Origin: Promethearchaeota archaeon
Lineage (GTDB): Archaea > Asgardarchaeota > Lokiarchaeia > Sigynarchaeales > SOKP01
Reading direction: 5' to 3'
Length of the DNA: 21,300 nt
Assembly (NCBI GenBank): GCA_030620005.1
Contig: JAUXAJ010000050.1
Coordinates: 1 to 21,300, forward strand
Under the pieces are notes generated by a model. The model saw only the letters and a list, made by a program, of their open reading frames with translations. It searched no databases and was not told the origin of the DNA. The translations under genes and the position numbers were made by a program. Below, piece by piece: positions 1 to 7,777 of the stretch; positions within the stretch are counted from its first letter, which is position 1; each line of letters opens with the position of its first letter.

Positions 1-1
1 C

Positions 2-3000
2 AGTAATTTCAAGCCAGAGACTTCGAGGAAAGGGTTTTCTACGGAAGGAAAAGACGGTGAACTCAATTTATTCTTGTTAAAAAAAGCTAAAGAGCTAATG
101 GAATTAATTCTAACACGTTTTAAAGAAGAGATTTCAACGCGTCCTATTCCTCATAAAATTGAATTCTTTAACGCACTCTTAGAAACGTTATATTATAGAG
201 ATACATACTCTTCCTTAGAACCTTATATAAAAGAAAACATTCATAAAAAAATTGTCAAATTCTTAGAGAAAAACATTCTCGATCAAAACGGAAATTGGAA
301 CAAAGCGTCTAAAATCGTAATAGTAGAGCCCGAATTATGGTCATTCTTCGAAAATCAATACAACTTCATCAAGCCGCCAAAAAACGAAGGAATTGCCGAA
401 CTCTTAAAAAAAGCAGGTGTTAGAGAGCTTAACGTAAAGGATCTCGTGATAAAACTTTCAAACCGGGAAATTAAACGAATTAAAACGCTCTTAAAAGCGT
501 GGAATTATCTCTCAACCCATCAAAACGAACTCGATGAGAACATGCGATACCACCTGCTTAACAATAATACTCTTCCAAATAGATCCGGGATATTAACGAA
601 CCCGAAATTACTTGCCATACCTGATGATGATGCCATGGGTTTATATAATTCGCGTAAAGAGCTTCACTCTGAATTCGCAGAAAATGGTAATATAAGAAAT
701 TTTGTAAGAAAGTTGGGCGTTAAACGACTTAATCATAAAGACGTGCTACAATATTTTATATCCATAAAATCTACCCTATCAAATAAAAACTTGGAACTAA
801 CAAAATCGTATTATAAATATTTTTACAAATATGGGCTTTTTGACAAAAAACATCGTATAGTATTTACAAAACAAGGCTTTAAAAACCCTAACGAAGCATT
901 TTTTAACCGCGTGGCAATAACGAGCGTTCTTGGAACCGATAAAATTCCATTGGTTCCCCGGGATCTTGAATCCACGCGAATTTGTAGGATGTATCTCGAA
1001 AATTTAGGCGTTTCCAAGGAATTATCGGCCAAATATGTGTTGAATCATGTTAAAAAATATGGATCAACCGTAATCACCCTGGAGATACTCAAATTCTTGT
1101 CAAAAAACGTTCGAAAACTAAGTAGTCGAGACATGAAAGAATTGGAACAAATGGAAATAATTCCAACAACAAATAACGCGTTTCTCAAACCAAACGAATG
1201 TTATCTTTTAACCGAACAAAATAAAATCGTCTTGGGTAATCTCGTTAATTATTTCGACCCTAAAGACGATGAAAATAAAGAATGGCTGAAATTTTTTAAA
1301 AAAATTGGAGTTTCGAAACATCCACGTGTAATGCACTTGCGCTTAGCGTTAATGGAAGCATTAGAATCGTATCAGGATAGTAAAAAATCCAGTGAAAAGG
1401 AGGAGATGAGTAAGAATTTAAACCGTATTGAATTAATATTTGAATTTATTGCTAAATGCAACGAAAAAATAGAAAAGGAGGATTTTTTATACGAGTTAAA
1501 GGAAATCCAATGCATCCCAACTACTAAAGGAATCGTGAAACCATTTAATACTTACTTGAGAGAAAATAAGATTGTTTCTTTACTCGGAGATTCAATACCT
1601 TACCCAATAATTAAAATTTCCGATAAATTGGTCGAAAAGTTAGGAATTAAGCAAGAACCTGCCCCCGTGGACGTTGCAAATTATTTATTGAACAATTTAA
1701 TAAAAGGTACGAGAAAAAAAAGTGGTAACGAACCTACTGAGAGCTCAGTTAAATTATTCGATAAAATATACTCGTATCTGGGGCGTTCTGAAAATTATAA
1801 CAAGTTACACTACACTGTTCGAAAGAAATTAGAATCGGACCCAATCGTTTACGTGCCAAGCATGAGGACTTTTGAAAAAGCGTCACGATTGATCACCTAT
1901 TCACGAGAAGCTGAAATGATTTACGGAAAAAATAGATACATGGTAAAACCATCAGATTATCCCAATAGCTTCAACTTCTTTAGAAAAATTGGAGTAAAAA
2001 CTTCCATAAATACGGATGATATTGCTGATTTTTTAGTTGAATATTGTGCGCAAGGAAAGATCGAGACCCGAAGACTGTTCATGTTATATAATAGTTTAGG
2101 AAACCGATTCAGGTTTTTAAGCAATAAAAAGCGATTCTTATTAAAGAAGTCAATAATCATCCTTAAAGAAGATTTAGAGTCGTTCGAATATCCTGACAAG
2201 ATATATATCCCAGACGAAAAGACCTTACTGGAGAAATTTTCAAACATTAGCATTGCAATTATAAACGATAAAATCATAGACTTTTTAGAAATAGTTGGAG
2301 TTCAGAAAGTTTCTCAAGTGATTAAAAAAAATATTGTTTTTTCTGGTGATATTTCTGACGATGACTATTCAAAAAACATATCAAAAAAATTAAGAGAGCT
2401 CGTTCCTTTTATCGAAACGATAATTAAAGACAGTAATTTTTCCTTTGAGAGTAATTGGAAGAGTCGATTAATAAGAACTAAATGTGTTTCTTGCGACCAG
2501 ATTTTCTACGAGCTAAAGTTTAAAAACGAAATAAATAGAATTAAAGGAAAGTCAGTAGAATATGACCCTAAAAATAAAACTATTGGAATTGTGAAAAATA
2601 TTAACCGAAAAAATCCTGGAAAATTCTTGATGGAACTTTCAAAAGCAATTTCTTCCGTACTATTTGTCAATAACATTCCAAGAGCAAAAATAATAAGCCC
2701 ATTAATCGAAAAGCTTTTGCTTTCGGAAGATAAAATCGATACTTTAAAAGAATTAGGTTTTTCAACTTTAATCCTCGAAGCAAAAAAAATTAAAATCCCA
2801 AAAATAAACCTACAATTACCGAAAATAACAGAATCTTACCAAAACTTTTCAAATGGTCAAAATTTTGCCGAGAATCTTTCAATGTATAGTAATTTACCAC
2901 AAATCTCAAAAAATCAGCAATCACTTCCGATTTCCTGGACGCCTAAAGAATTCAAGGTTCAAAAGAGAAATTATAACCTTAAAATTAACGTGAGAGAAAG

Positions 3001-3676
3001 CACTTCAAATCAAAATAGTCATGTAGATCGAATGGATCACGTCAATATTATTATAAAAACGCCACCTAATCGGGAAAAGTTGATCAATATTGTTAAAGAG
3101 CAAGTTAATAGAACTTTTGACGTGAAGAAAGGGAATATCTCAAGTTATTACAAGATAGACAACGCTAATAAAAGAGTGCTAGATAGACAGAAAAATATCT
3201 TATATAAAGAAATGCAATTCTCGGGTCGAGCAGAATTCGGAAATTTGGACATCACACCACCAATTCCTAAGTTGAAACTTGAAAAATCCGACAATTTTTA
3301 TTATTACATTCAAGAAGGTCTTAAAATTCCAATTGACGTTAGCTCTTTCGAAAAATTCCAAAACATGTTGCAATATATCATCAGCTCAATGGAAGGAAAT
3401 CCCACAACCGTGGCTGTGGCGGCATTCAATGCGCCGGTACATGCTTTTAATTACAGCGGACAATTAATTTTTAATTATCTCATGATGGTTGATAGAGCGT
3501 TGGAAAGAGAAATCCCATTGTTTTTGATATGGATAATGGTTGATGCCCACGAGCTCGCACATAACATTAGTTCAAGCCACGATCAGATACATTCGAAATA
3601 TTTAATGATTTTTACGATTAAAGCTCTAAAGAACCTTCCGAAAATTACTCACAAATACCGTGAAATATTCGGCTGA
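2..3676 (+). CDS. Giant sacsin/NO VEIN/DUF3684-like repeat protein with C-terminal HELAH motif (5' partial)
   Basis: The frame is open from base 2, so the gene starts outside the window; the TTG at 74 is not its start, and residues below count from it. About seven repeats of roughly 100 residues each carry an (F/L)-x-x-(K/N)-(I/L)-G-V type motif (near 110, 210, 306, 407, 517, 635, 737), several preceded by an 'IPT..G..KP...YL'-type segment. This architecture is known from the sacsin/NO VEIN group, in which a GHKL (Hsp90-like) ATPase precedes such repeats; that ATPase would lie upstream and is not visible. The C-terminus has 'AFN.....IFN' near 1128-1140, HELAH at 1159-1163 (3548-3562) and HDQIH at 1169-1173, which I recall from the tails of fungal DUF3684 proteins. 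HExxH suggests a metalloprotease-like zinc site; activity is unproven. A chaperone-like or defence role is possible. Family call moderately confident; coding status very confident. Confidence 0.85.
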   Translation, partial: SNFKPETSRKGFSTEGKDGELNLFLLKKAKELMELILTRFKEEISTRPIPHKIEFFNALLETLYYRDTYSSLEPYIKENIHKKIVKFLEKNILDQNGNWNKASKIVIVEPELWSFFENQYNFIKPPKNEGIAELLKKAGVRELNVKDLVIKLSNREIKRIKTLLKAWNYLSTHQNELDENMRYHLLNNNTLPNRSGILTNPKLLAIPDDDAMGLYNSRKELHSEFAENGNIRNFVRKLGVKRLNHKDVLQYFISIKSTLSNKNLELTKSYYKYFYKYGLFDKKHRIVFTKQGFKNPNEAFFNRVAITSVLGTDKIPLVPRDLESTRICRMYLENLGVSKELSAKYVLNHVKKYGSTVITLEILKFLSKNVRKLSSRDMKELEQMEIIPTTNNAFLKPNECYLLTEQNKIVLGNLVNYFDPKDDENKEWLKFFKKIGVSKHPRVMHLRLALMEALESYQDSKKSSEKEEMSKNLNRIELIFEFIAKCNEKIEKEDFLYELKEIQCIPTTKGIVKPFNTYLRENKIVSLLGDSIPYPIIKISDKLVEKLGIKQEPAPVDVANYLLNNLIKGTRKKSGNEPTESSVKLFDKIYSYLGRSENYNKLHYTVRKKLESDPIVYVPSMRTFEKASRLITYSREAEMIYGKNRYMVKPSDYPNSFNFFRKIGVKTSINTDDIADFLVEYCAQGKIETRRLFMLYNSLGNRFRFLSNKKRFLLKKSIIILKEDLESFEYPDKIYIPDEKTLLEKFSNISIAIINDKIIDFLEIVGVQKVSQVIKKNIVFSGDISDDDYSKNISKKLRELVPFIETIIKDSNFSFESNWKSRLIRTKCVSCDQIFYELKFKNEINRIKGKSVEYDPKNKTIGIVKNINRKNPGKFLMELSKAISSVLFVNNIPRAKIISPLIEKLLLSEDKIDTLKELGFSTLILEAKKIKIPKINLQLPKITESYQNFSNGQNFAENLSMYSNLPQISKNQQSLPISWTPKEFKVQKRNYNLKINVRESTSNQNSHVDRMDHVNIIIKTPPNREKLINIVKEQVNRTFDVKKGNISSYYKIDNANKRVLDRQKNILYKEMQFSGRAEFGNLDITPPIPKLKLEKSDNFYYYIQEGLKIPIDVSSFEKFQNMLQYIISSMEGNPTTVAVAAFNAPVHAFNYSGQLIFNYLMMVDRALEREIPLFLIWIMVDAHELAHNISSSHDQIHSKYLMIFTIKALKNLPKITHKYREIFG

Positions 3677-3688
3677 TATAAAAACAAT

Positions 3689-3699
3689 AAAAAAAAAAA
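3689..3699 (-). terminator. Possible U-tract terminator after the small membrane protein gene
   Basis: Eleven consecutive A on the plus strand give an 11-T run on the minus strand, beginning 11 bases past the minus-strand stop at 3711 and preceded by CCCC. Archaeal transcription commonly ends at T-runs without a hairpin. It lies between two convergent genes; the plus-strand gene has no comparable T-run here. Confidence 0.45.
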
Positions 3700-3710
3700 G
3701 GGGAGAAAAA

Positions 3711-3929
3711 TTAAATCCCTCGAAATTTAACTCCTAAAAACATTATAAACCAGCTTATTAATGTTAATATTAAACCTATAATGATACATAATTCGTTCAT
3801 GTTATAGCCTAAGGCAACTGGTTGAGGAGCAAATGTATCTAGAAAACCTGAAAACGCCAATATTACTCCCAATAATTCGAGAAGTAAAGAAAGCATTAAA
3901 GTTGATTTTTTTGGTGGACTATACGGCAT
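3711..3929 (-). CDS. Small two-helix membrane protein, unknown function
   Basis: A protein of 72 residues from ATG 3929, or 76 from an in-frame GTG at 3941. I prefer the ATG because GTGA lies 8 bases before it, the Shine-Dalgarno-like word seen at several other starts here, while the GTG has no such site. A short polar N-terminus rich in proline and lysine is followed by two hydrophobic stretches of about 20 residues, separated by a segment with 'APQPVALGYN'. The last residues are basic (KFRG). This predicts two membrane helices. I do not recognise the family. It is convergent with the giant gene, and the next gene upstream on the same strand begins about 115 bp away, so its own promoter in the AT-rich gap is likely. 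Confidence 0.65.
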   Translation of the reverse strand: MPYSPPKKSTLMLSLLLELLGVILAFSGFLDTFAPQPVALGYNMNELCIIIGLILTLISWFIMFLGVKFRGI

Positions 3930-4007
3930 GTTCCTTTTCACGACTTAAATTATATTTATTTAAATTTAATTGATAAAAATATCTAATAAACTCATTGTTA
4001 TAAATAT

Positions 4008-4028
4008 AACTATTTTAATTTAATAGTT
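4008..4028. repeat. 7-bp inverted repeat AACTATT-(7)-AATAGTT
   Basis: A perfect 7-bp arm pair separated by TTAATTT, in the gap between two minus-strand genes: about 80 bases before the membrane-protein start and 16 bases past the stop of the zinc-protein gene. It is entirely A/T-rich apart from one pair, so it may be a weak hairpin, an operator, or chance in a very AT-rich spacer. Confidence 0.3.
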
Positions 4029-4043
4029 TTAAAAAGGTATCAA

Positions 4044-4394
4044 TTACCTTTGACAGCAATGAAACTCCAATGCAAGATTTTGCCATATCTCAATCGCCTT
4101 TCCTAGAGCCAGCGAGGCATTTACGAGAAAAAAATCCTTAAAACTTAACTTTTTTCCGCAATTTTCACACTTTCTTACCTTCATTTGATCAATTGAGATG
4201 CCTGCTTTTTGTAAAACCTTATTAAAGGCTCGTGGCCTATTATTAATGAAGTTACACCAAATGTTTGATATGGGTTTTTCTTTTAAATTTAAATTAATCC
4301 CGATTATCTTGGTGTCATTTTGAGGAATTGTTTTTGGCTTTTCAATCTTGAATTCGTGCGGTTCAACTACATTTTTCTTAATTGTCTTTATCAC
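4044..4394 (-). CDS. Small zinc-binding protein, unknown function
   Basis: A 116-residue protein starting at GTG 4394, chosen because GGGGATGA lies a few bases upstream as a good Shine-Dalgarno. The N-terminal half is basic and polar without a recognisable domain. The C-terminal part holds CENC at 76-79, a spacer with hydrophobic helices (LVNASLALGKAIEIWQ), and a terminal FHCCQR with H112, C113 and C114. A CxxC knuckle paired with a C-terminal H/C cluster suggests a small structural zinc site, possibly of treble-clef type. No catalytic motif is visible. It lies between the membrane-protein gene and the LRR gene on the same strand but is 250 bp from the latter, so it is probably transcribed separately. 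Upstream lies a 12-bp tandem repeat that could be regulatory. Confidence 0.7.
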   Translation of the reverse strand: MIKTIKKNVVEPHEFKIEKPKTIPQNDTKIIGINLNLKEKPISNIWCNFINNRPRAFNKVLQKAGISIDQMKVRKCENCGKKLSFKDFFLVNASLALGKAIEIWQNLALEFHCCQR

Positions 4395-4446
4395 ATTAAA
4401 TCATCCCCTTCATTCTATATTTTATATTTTCTTATTTAAATTCCTT

Positions 4447-4482
4447 GATTATTTGATTGATTATTTGATCGATTATTTTGAG
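4447..4482. repeat. 12-bp tandem repeat, three copies, upstream of the zinc-protein gene
   Basis: Units GATTATTTGATT, GATTATTTGATC and GATTATTTTGAG follow one another without gap at 12-bp period. They lie 53-88 bp before the GTG start at 4394 on the minus strand, within the 247-bp spacer to the LRR gene. The position fits a promoter or protein-binding array; simple slippage in AT-rich DNA is the alternative. Confidence 0.45.
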
Positions 4483-4641
4483 TCTTTTTTAAAAAAACCA
4501 AGTAATATTCTGAAATCATTCATTTTTTTTATTTTCTTAATAACTAAACTTGTTATATTTAAAGAAAAAGGGAGTGAACTTTTAATGAAACTCAGAATAC
4601 AAAAAAGGTGCTTGAAGTTATTGAAGGGACAAATCTTAATT

Positions 4642-5985
4642 CTAAAATGTAATATCATTAATGCCTATTACTTTATATAATTGACTATGACAACGAATCT
4701 CCTTTAAAGGGTTAAAACCAATGTTTAACAGGTCAAGACTAGTAAGACCGTCTATATTATTAATTTTCGTTATTTGATTTTTCTCTAAATTTAGGAGTGA
4801 TAAATTCTTGAGACGATAAAGCCCCTTAATCTCCGAAATTTGATTACGACTTAAATTTAGAAGGTATAAATCACGTAGATTCTTAAGCCCTTTAATCTCA
4901 TTTATTTTATTGTAGTCTAAAGACAAGATTTTAAGATTTTCAAGGTTTTCAAGACCTTTAATCTCTTCAATGTAATTGCCGCCAAGATATAATTGTTTGA
5001 GATTAGTTAGTTTTTTAAGTCCCTTGATCTCAGTAATTTCATTGTTATAAAGGTTTAATTGTTCAAGTTTTTTTAGCTTATTAAGACCCTTAATTTCTTT
5101 AATATTGTTGCCCGCAAGTCTAAGGACTTTTAAATTTCTGAGACTGTCGAGATTTTTTATTTCAGCAATAGAATTAAAAGAGATATCTAAAAGTTCTAAA
5201 TTTTTGAGATTCTCAAGGTTTTTTATATCAACTATATCATTTCCAGTTTTATGAACAAAATCTCCTAACCTTAAAGCTTTTAAATTAAAAAAATTTTCAA
5301 AACCTTCGATTTCAGAAATTCGATTCAATGTCAAGTCTAAATTTTCTAAATTCGTTAATTTCTTAAGACCTTTAATTTCTTTAATACTTCTAATGTTATG
5401 AGCGAATAACCTTAGCCAGGTTACGAGCCCATCGTTCAAATAATACTTGAAATGAGCTGGACTTATGGCATATTTTCGGGCTAAGTGAGTAGTAGCTTCA
5501 AAATTCTCGAATATTTCCTTGAGTTTTTGACATCTAAACTTGTTTACATGCTTGTTTTTGAAGATACTTCTCAAATTATTGATATAATCCTTGATATAAA
5601 CGATTTCTTCAATTTTAGTCCTGTTATTTAATAAATCCTTGAATTTAGCGATTAAAATAGAACGCAGAGCTTCTTCATTAATATCGTTTAAATCATCAAT
5701 GATTTTAGATAATAAATATAGGGAGGAATCGTTTCTTATTGCCCATTTTATGGGTTCTATCCCTTTATCATGATACTTCTTGACGATTATTCTTACGGCA
5801 ACTTCTCTTACATGTTTATTTAAATCAGAAATCAATAAATTTTCAAGAGTCTCAAAAATTTTTGGATGGTTTGATGACATATTTCCTAAAATCTCAACGC
5901 ACATTACTCTAATATTTTCGTCGTTACTATTATCAATAAAGGAAATGAGTTTTTCCAAGGAATATTCTTGAATCTTTTCTTTCAT
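4642..5985 (-). CDS. HEAT-like plus leucine-rich-repeat protein
   Basis: A 447-residue protein; ATG 5985 is supported by GTGA ten bases upstream. Residues 1-150 are helical with HEAT-like spacing ('IRVMCVEILGNM', 'VREVAVRIIVKK'). A connecting region at 150-205 includes 'SPAHFKYYLNDGLVTWLRL'. From about 205 to 430 there are roughly ten leucine-rich repeats of 22 residues (L..L..L.L..N.I.EIKGL type), the SDS22/internalin-like class, unusually regular and rich in EIKGL. There is no signal peptide or membrane segment, so a cytoplasmic scaffold binding a protein partner is likely. HEAT and LRR proteins are common in Asgard genomes; the partner is unknown. It is divergent from the bPH2-HTH gene at 6431, with a 445-bp spacer between. 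Confidence 0.9.
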   Translation of the reverse strand: MKEKIQEYSLEKLISFIDNSNDENIRVMCVEILGNMSSNHPKIFETLENLLISDLNKHVREVAVRIIVKKYHDKGIEPIKWAIRNDSSLYLLSKIIDDLNDINEEALRSILIAKFKDLLNNRTKIEEIVYIKDYINNLRSIFKNKHVNKFRCQKLKEIFENFEATTHLARKYAISPAHFKYYLNDGLVTWLRLFAHNIRSIKEIKGLKKLTNLENLDLTLNRISEIEGFENFFNLKALRLGDFVHKTGNDIVDIKNLENLKNLELLDISFNSIAEIKNLDSLRNLKVLRLAGNNIKEIKGLNKLKKLEQLNLYNNEITEIKGLKKLTNLKQLYLGGNYIEEIKGLENLENLKILSLDYNKINEIKGLKNLRDLYLLNLSRNQISEIKGLYRLKNLSLLNLEKNQITKINNIDGLTSLDLLNIGFNPLKEIRCHSQLYKVIGINDITF

Positions 5986-6430
5986 TATTATTTCTTCACA
6001 TTCAAGCGTTATGTTAACTTCTGTTAGAATTTATTATAATTATTGTAATATTGTATTAAATAAATTTCTATAGAATGAGAAATCAACGGTTCTTTTCACC
6101 AAAATTTAAGAAATTTCAGAACCACAAAAGCAAGGCCACTAATTATCGAATTAGTGCCATTTATTGAAGTAAACCATTAAAGCATGTTAAATAGATATTA
6201 CTAGTTTTTATTTATGAGATCTCGATTTTATTATTGATATTAAAAAAAAAAACTAATTTTAGCCTAAATGAAACTAGAATTTTTAATGAGATAGTCAAAA
6301 GTAATATTTATCTAACATTACATTGGAACTTCATTTCTAAGTTTTTTAGAAAATAGAAACATTTAAATATGAATGTTAAGTTTATTTAACTATAAAAAAA
6401 TAAAATAAAAAAAGGAAGTGAATAAAAAAA
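5986..6430. other. Non-coding divergent spacer, AT-rich
   Basis: 445 bp between the divergent LRR gene and the bPH2-HTH gene. No convincing reading frame is visible. It contains the inverted repeat at 6137-6156, an A11 run near 6241, and a TATA-like TTTAAATA at 6364-6371 about 60 bases before the ATG at 6431, followed by AAAGGAAGTGAAT as ribosome-binding site. Confidence 0.5.
6137..6156. promoter_or_regulatory. Perfect 8-bp palindrome CACTAATT-ATCG-AATTAGTG, candidate operator
   Basis: Two perfect 8-bp arms around a 4-base centre in the spacer shared by the LRR gene (start 150 bp away) and the gene encoding a membrane-bound helix-turn-helix protein. Helix-turn-helix dimers of the Cro/XRE type bind dyads of about this size, so an operator is a reasonable guess. 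It lies rather far from the 6431 start (about 275 bp), which weakens the case. Confidence 0.35.
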
Positions 6431-7258
6431 ATGAGTGAACAAATATCTTCTTTTGAAGGTAAGATATCAGGTAGCTATATAGGCAAGGAGATGTTAAAGT
6501 TAAATATAATACTTTTGTGCATTTTTGCAGGAATAACAACGATAATGTCAATAATCCAGTATTTTGAACCAGATTTTAACTTTGCATTTTTAACATTGTT
6601 AATACTCTTCATCGTAATCATTCCTTGGGTCGTGTTGAATATTTTAAATTTAATATATAATTCAGCATATGTGCGAAAGTTCTCGTACCAAGTAGTAGAG
6701 AACAATATAATAATCAACCACGGAGTTTTTACACAAACCAGAGCAACCATACCATACAGTCGGATACAGAACATTAACATCGTTAATGGAGTTTTTGACC
6801 GGATGTTTCATACCTACACCGTGAAGATTGAGACCGCGGGATCTAGTGGAGCAGCAGCAGCAGCTCAAAGCGGTGGTTTTATTAAACCTGAAGGGTATAT
6901 CCCAGGATTGAAGAATCCCCACCTTATCGAAGAGAAGATTAAAAATATGATAAAGAAACTCTCCACCGTTCCATCTGGACTTGAAGATAAGATATTTCAG
7001 CCAGAAGAATTAGCTTTTGACAACTTTATTAGTTACATACTTTCAAAGATGCGAGAAGCGGAAAATTTAGAAATTTCGATAAAAGAATTAAGAGAAAAAG
7101 CAGGTTTATCAGCGGTTCAGCTAGCGGAACAAGTTGACGTTCCAATTCAAACGATCAAATATTTAGAGAAAGGGCAATTTAATCCATCCCTTGCATTGGC
7201 TTACAAAATTGCTGAGGCTCTGAAGTGTAAAATCGAGGAATTATTCAAAATGAAATGA
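6431..7258 (+). CDS. Membrane-anchored bPH2 (DUF304-like) protein with C-terminal XRE-type HTH
   Basis: A 275-residue protein; ATG follows AAAGGAAGTGA by nine bases. Two hydrophobic helices at about 22-42 and 51-75 are followed by a bacterial PH domain of the YdbT/DUF304 type at about 80-175: 'VRKFSYQVVENNIIINHGVF' then 'ATIPYSRIQNINIVNGVFDR', the usual 'ip..rI..v.v..g...R.fg' strand. An Ala/Gly-rich loop (138-148) and linker lead to a Cro/C1-type helix-turn-helix at about 216-275, with 'LAEQVDVPIQTIKYLEKGQF'. bPH2 domains normally occur in small membrane proteins without a DNA-binding tail, so this looks like a membrane-tethered regulator coupling an envelope or lipid signal to transcription; the signal is unknown. 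The next gene encodes a stand-alone relative of the same helix-turn-helix. Confidence 0.88.
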   Translation: MSEQISSFEGKISGSYIGKEMLKLNIILLCIFAGITTIMSIIQYFEPDFNFAFLTLLILFIVIIPWVVLNILNLIYNSAYVRKFSYQVVENNIIINHGVFTQTRATIPYSRIQNINIVNGVFDRMFHTYTVKIETAGSSGAAAAAQSGGFIKPEGYIPGLKNPHLIEEKIKNMIKKLSTVPSGLEDKIFQPEELAFDNFISYILSKMREAENLEISIKELREKAGLSAVQLAEQVDVPIQTIKYLEKGQFNPSLALAYKIAEALKCKIEELFKMK

Positions 7259-7268
7259 TTTTTTTTTT
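7259..7268 (+). terminator. T10 tract directly after the bPH2-HTH stop codon
   Basis: Ten T follow the TGA stop at 7256-7258 with no gap and continue into further A/T-rich sequence. Such T-runs are a common archaeal termination signal. It would separate this gene from the downstream regulator at least partly. Confidence 0.5.
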
Positions 7269-7296
7269 AATTTTAATAATTTAATATTATCTATTG

Positions 7297-7315
7297 TTAG
7301 CGATTAGATTAGCGA
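7297..7315 (+). promoter_or_regulatory. Direct repeat TTAGCGA x2 just upstream of the HTH gene
   Basis: TTAGCGA occurs at 7297-7303 and 7309-7315, a 12-base period, ending just before AAAAGTGA, the ribosome-binding site for the gene at 7331. The position in a 72-bp gap between two genes with helix-turn-helix domains suggests an operator for autoregulation. Two 7-base words are weak evidence alone. Confidence 0.3.
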
Positions 7316-7330
7316 AAAAGTGAATATGAG

Positions 7331-7777
7331 ATGAGATTTCGGAAGAAAATGGCTTCACGGGTAAAGAAATTAAGAGAAGAGTTGAGAATCCCTCAACAAG
7401 AGCTTGCCAAGCTTGCTGGGGTTTCTCGCCAAACCATTTACTTCTTAGAAAAAGGTTCATATAACCCGAAGCTAACTCTCTCGTTTAAAATTGCGGAAAT
7501 ACTCAAAAAACCTATCGAGGACATTTTTTACCTTGAACCCGTAATTAAAGATGCAATAGAAAGCAAAACAATACGAGAAGTAAAAGAAATAGTAAAAAAT
7601 ATAAATTTAAATTTAAGCATAGAAGATATCCCAGCTCAAAAAATCTCAGCTGAAAAAATATCATCTTTAAGCGAACTGAAGGAACATGAATTGGCTAATT
7701 TGTTTAGTAAAGATGAATTAATAAAAATATCAGAAGGATTAGGATTCTCGTTTGAAGAGCTATTTGAAGAAGATTAA
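7331..7777 (+). CDS. XRE/Cro-family helix-turn-helix regulator
   Basis: A 148-residue protein. ATG 7331 is seven bases after AAGTGA; a second in-frame ATG at 7349 is possible. Residues 7-65 form a classical Cro/C1 helix-turn-helix: 'MASRVKKLREEL', 'QQELAKLAGVSRQTIYFLE', then 'YNPKLTLSFKIAEILKKPIE'. The C-terminal 80 residues are charged and probably helical, ending 'LGFSFEELFEED', with no recognised effector domain. The HTH closely resembles the tail of the bPH2 protein encoded just upstream ('IKYLEKGQFNPSLALAYKIAEAL' in part), so the two probably recognise related sites or heterodimerise. Its stop overlaps the convergent carboxylesterase stop by four bases (TTAA, 7774-7777). Confidence 0.9.
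   Translation: MRFRKKMASRVKKLREELRIPQQELAKLAGVSRQTIYFLEKGSYNPKLTLSFKIAEILKKPIEDIFYLEPVIKDAIESKTIREVKEIVKNINLNLSIEDIPAQKISAEKISSLSELKEHELANLFSKDELIKISEGLGFSFEELFEED

Noticed and set aside
74..76. TTG at 74 as the start of the giant gene
   Set aside because: The same frame is open back to base 2, and the family is expected to have an N-terminal ATPase; the gene is simply cut by the window edge.
4348..4680. 110-codon plus-strand frame over the LRR/zinc-protein spacer
   Set aside because: Phe/Leu/Ile-rich composition is what AT-rich spacer gives; it runs antisense into both flanking genes and includes the 12-bp tandem repeat.
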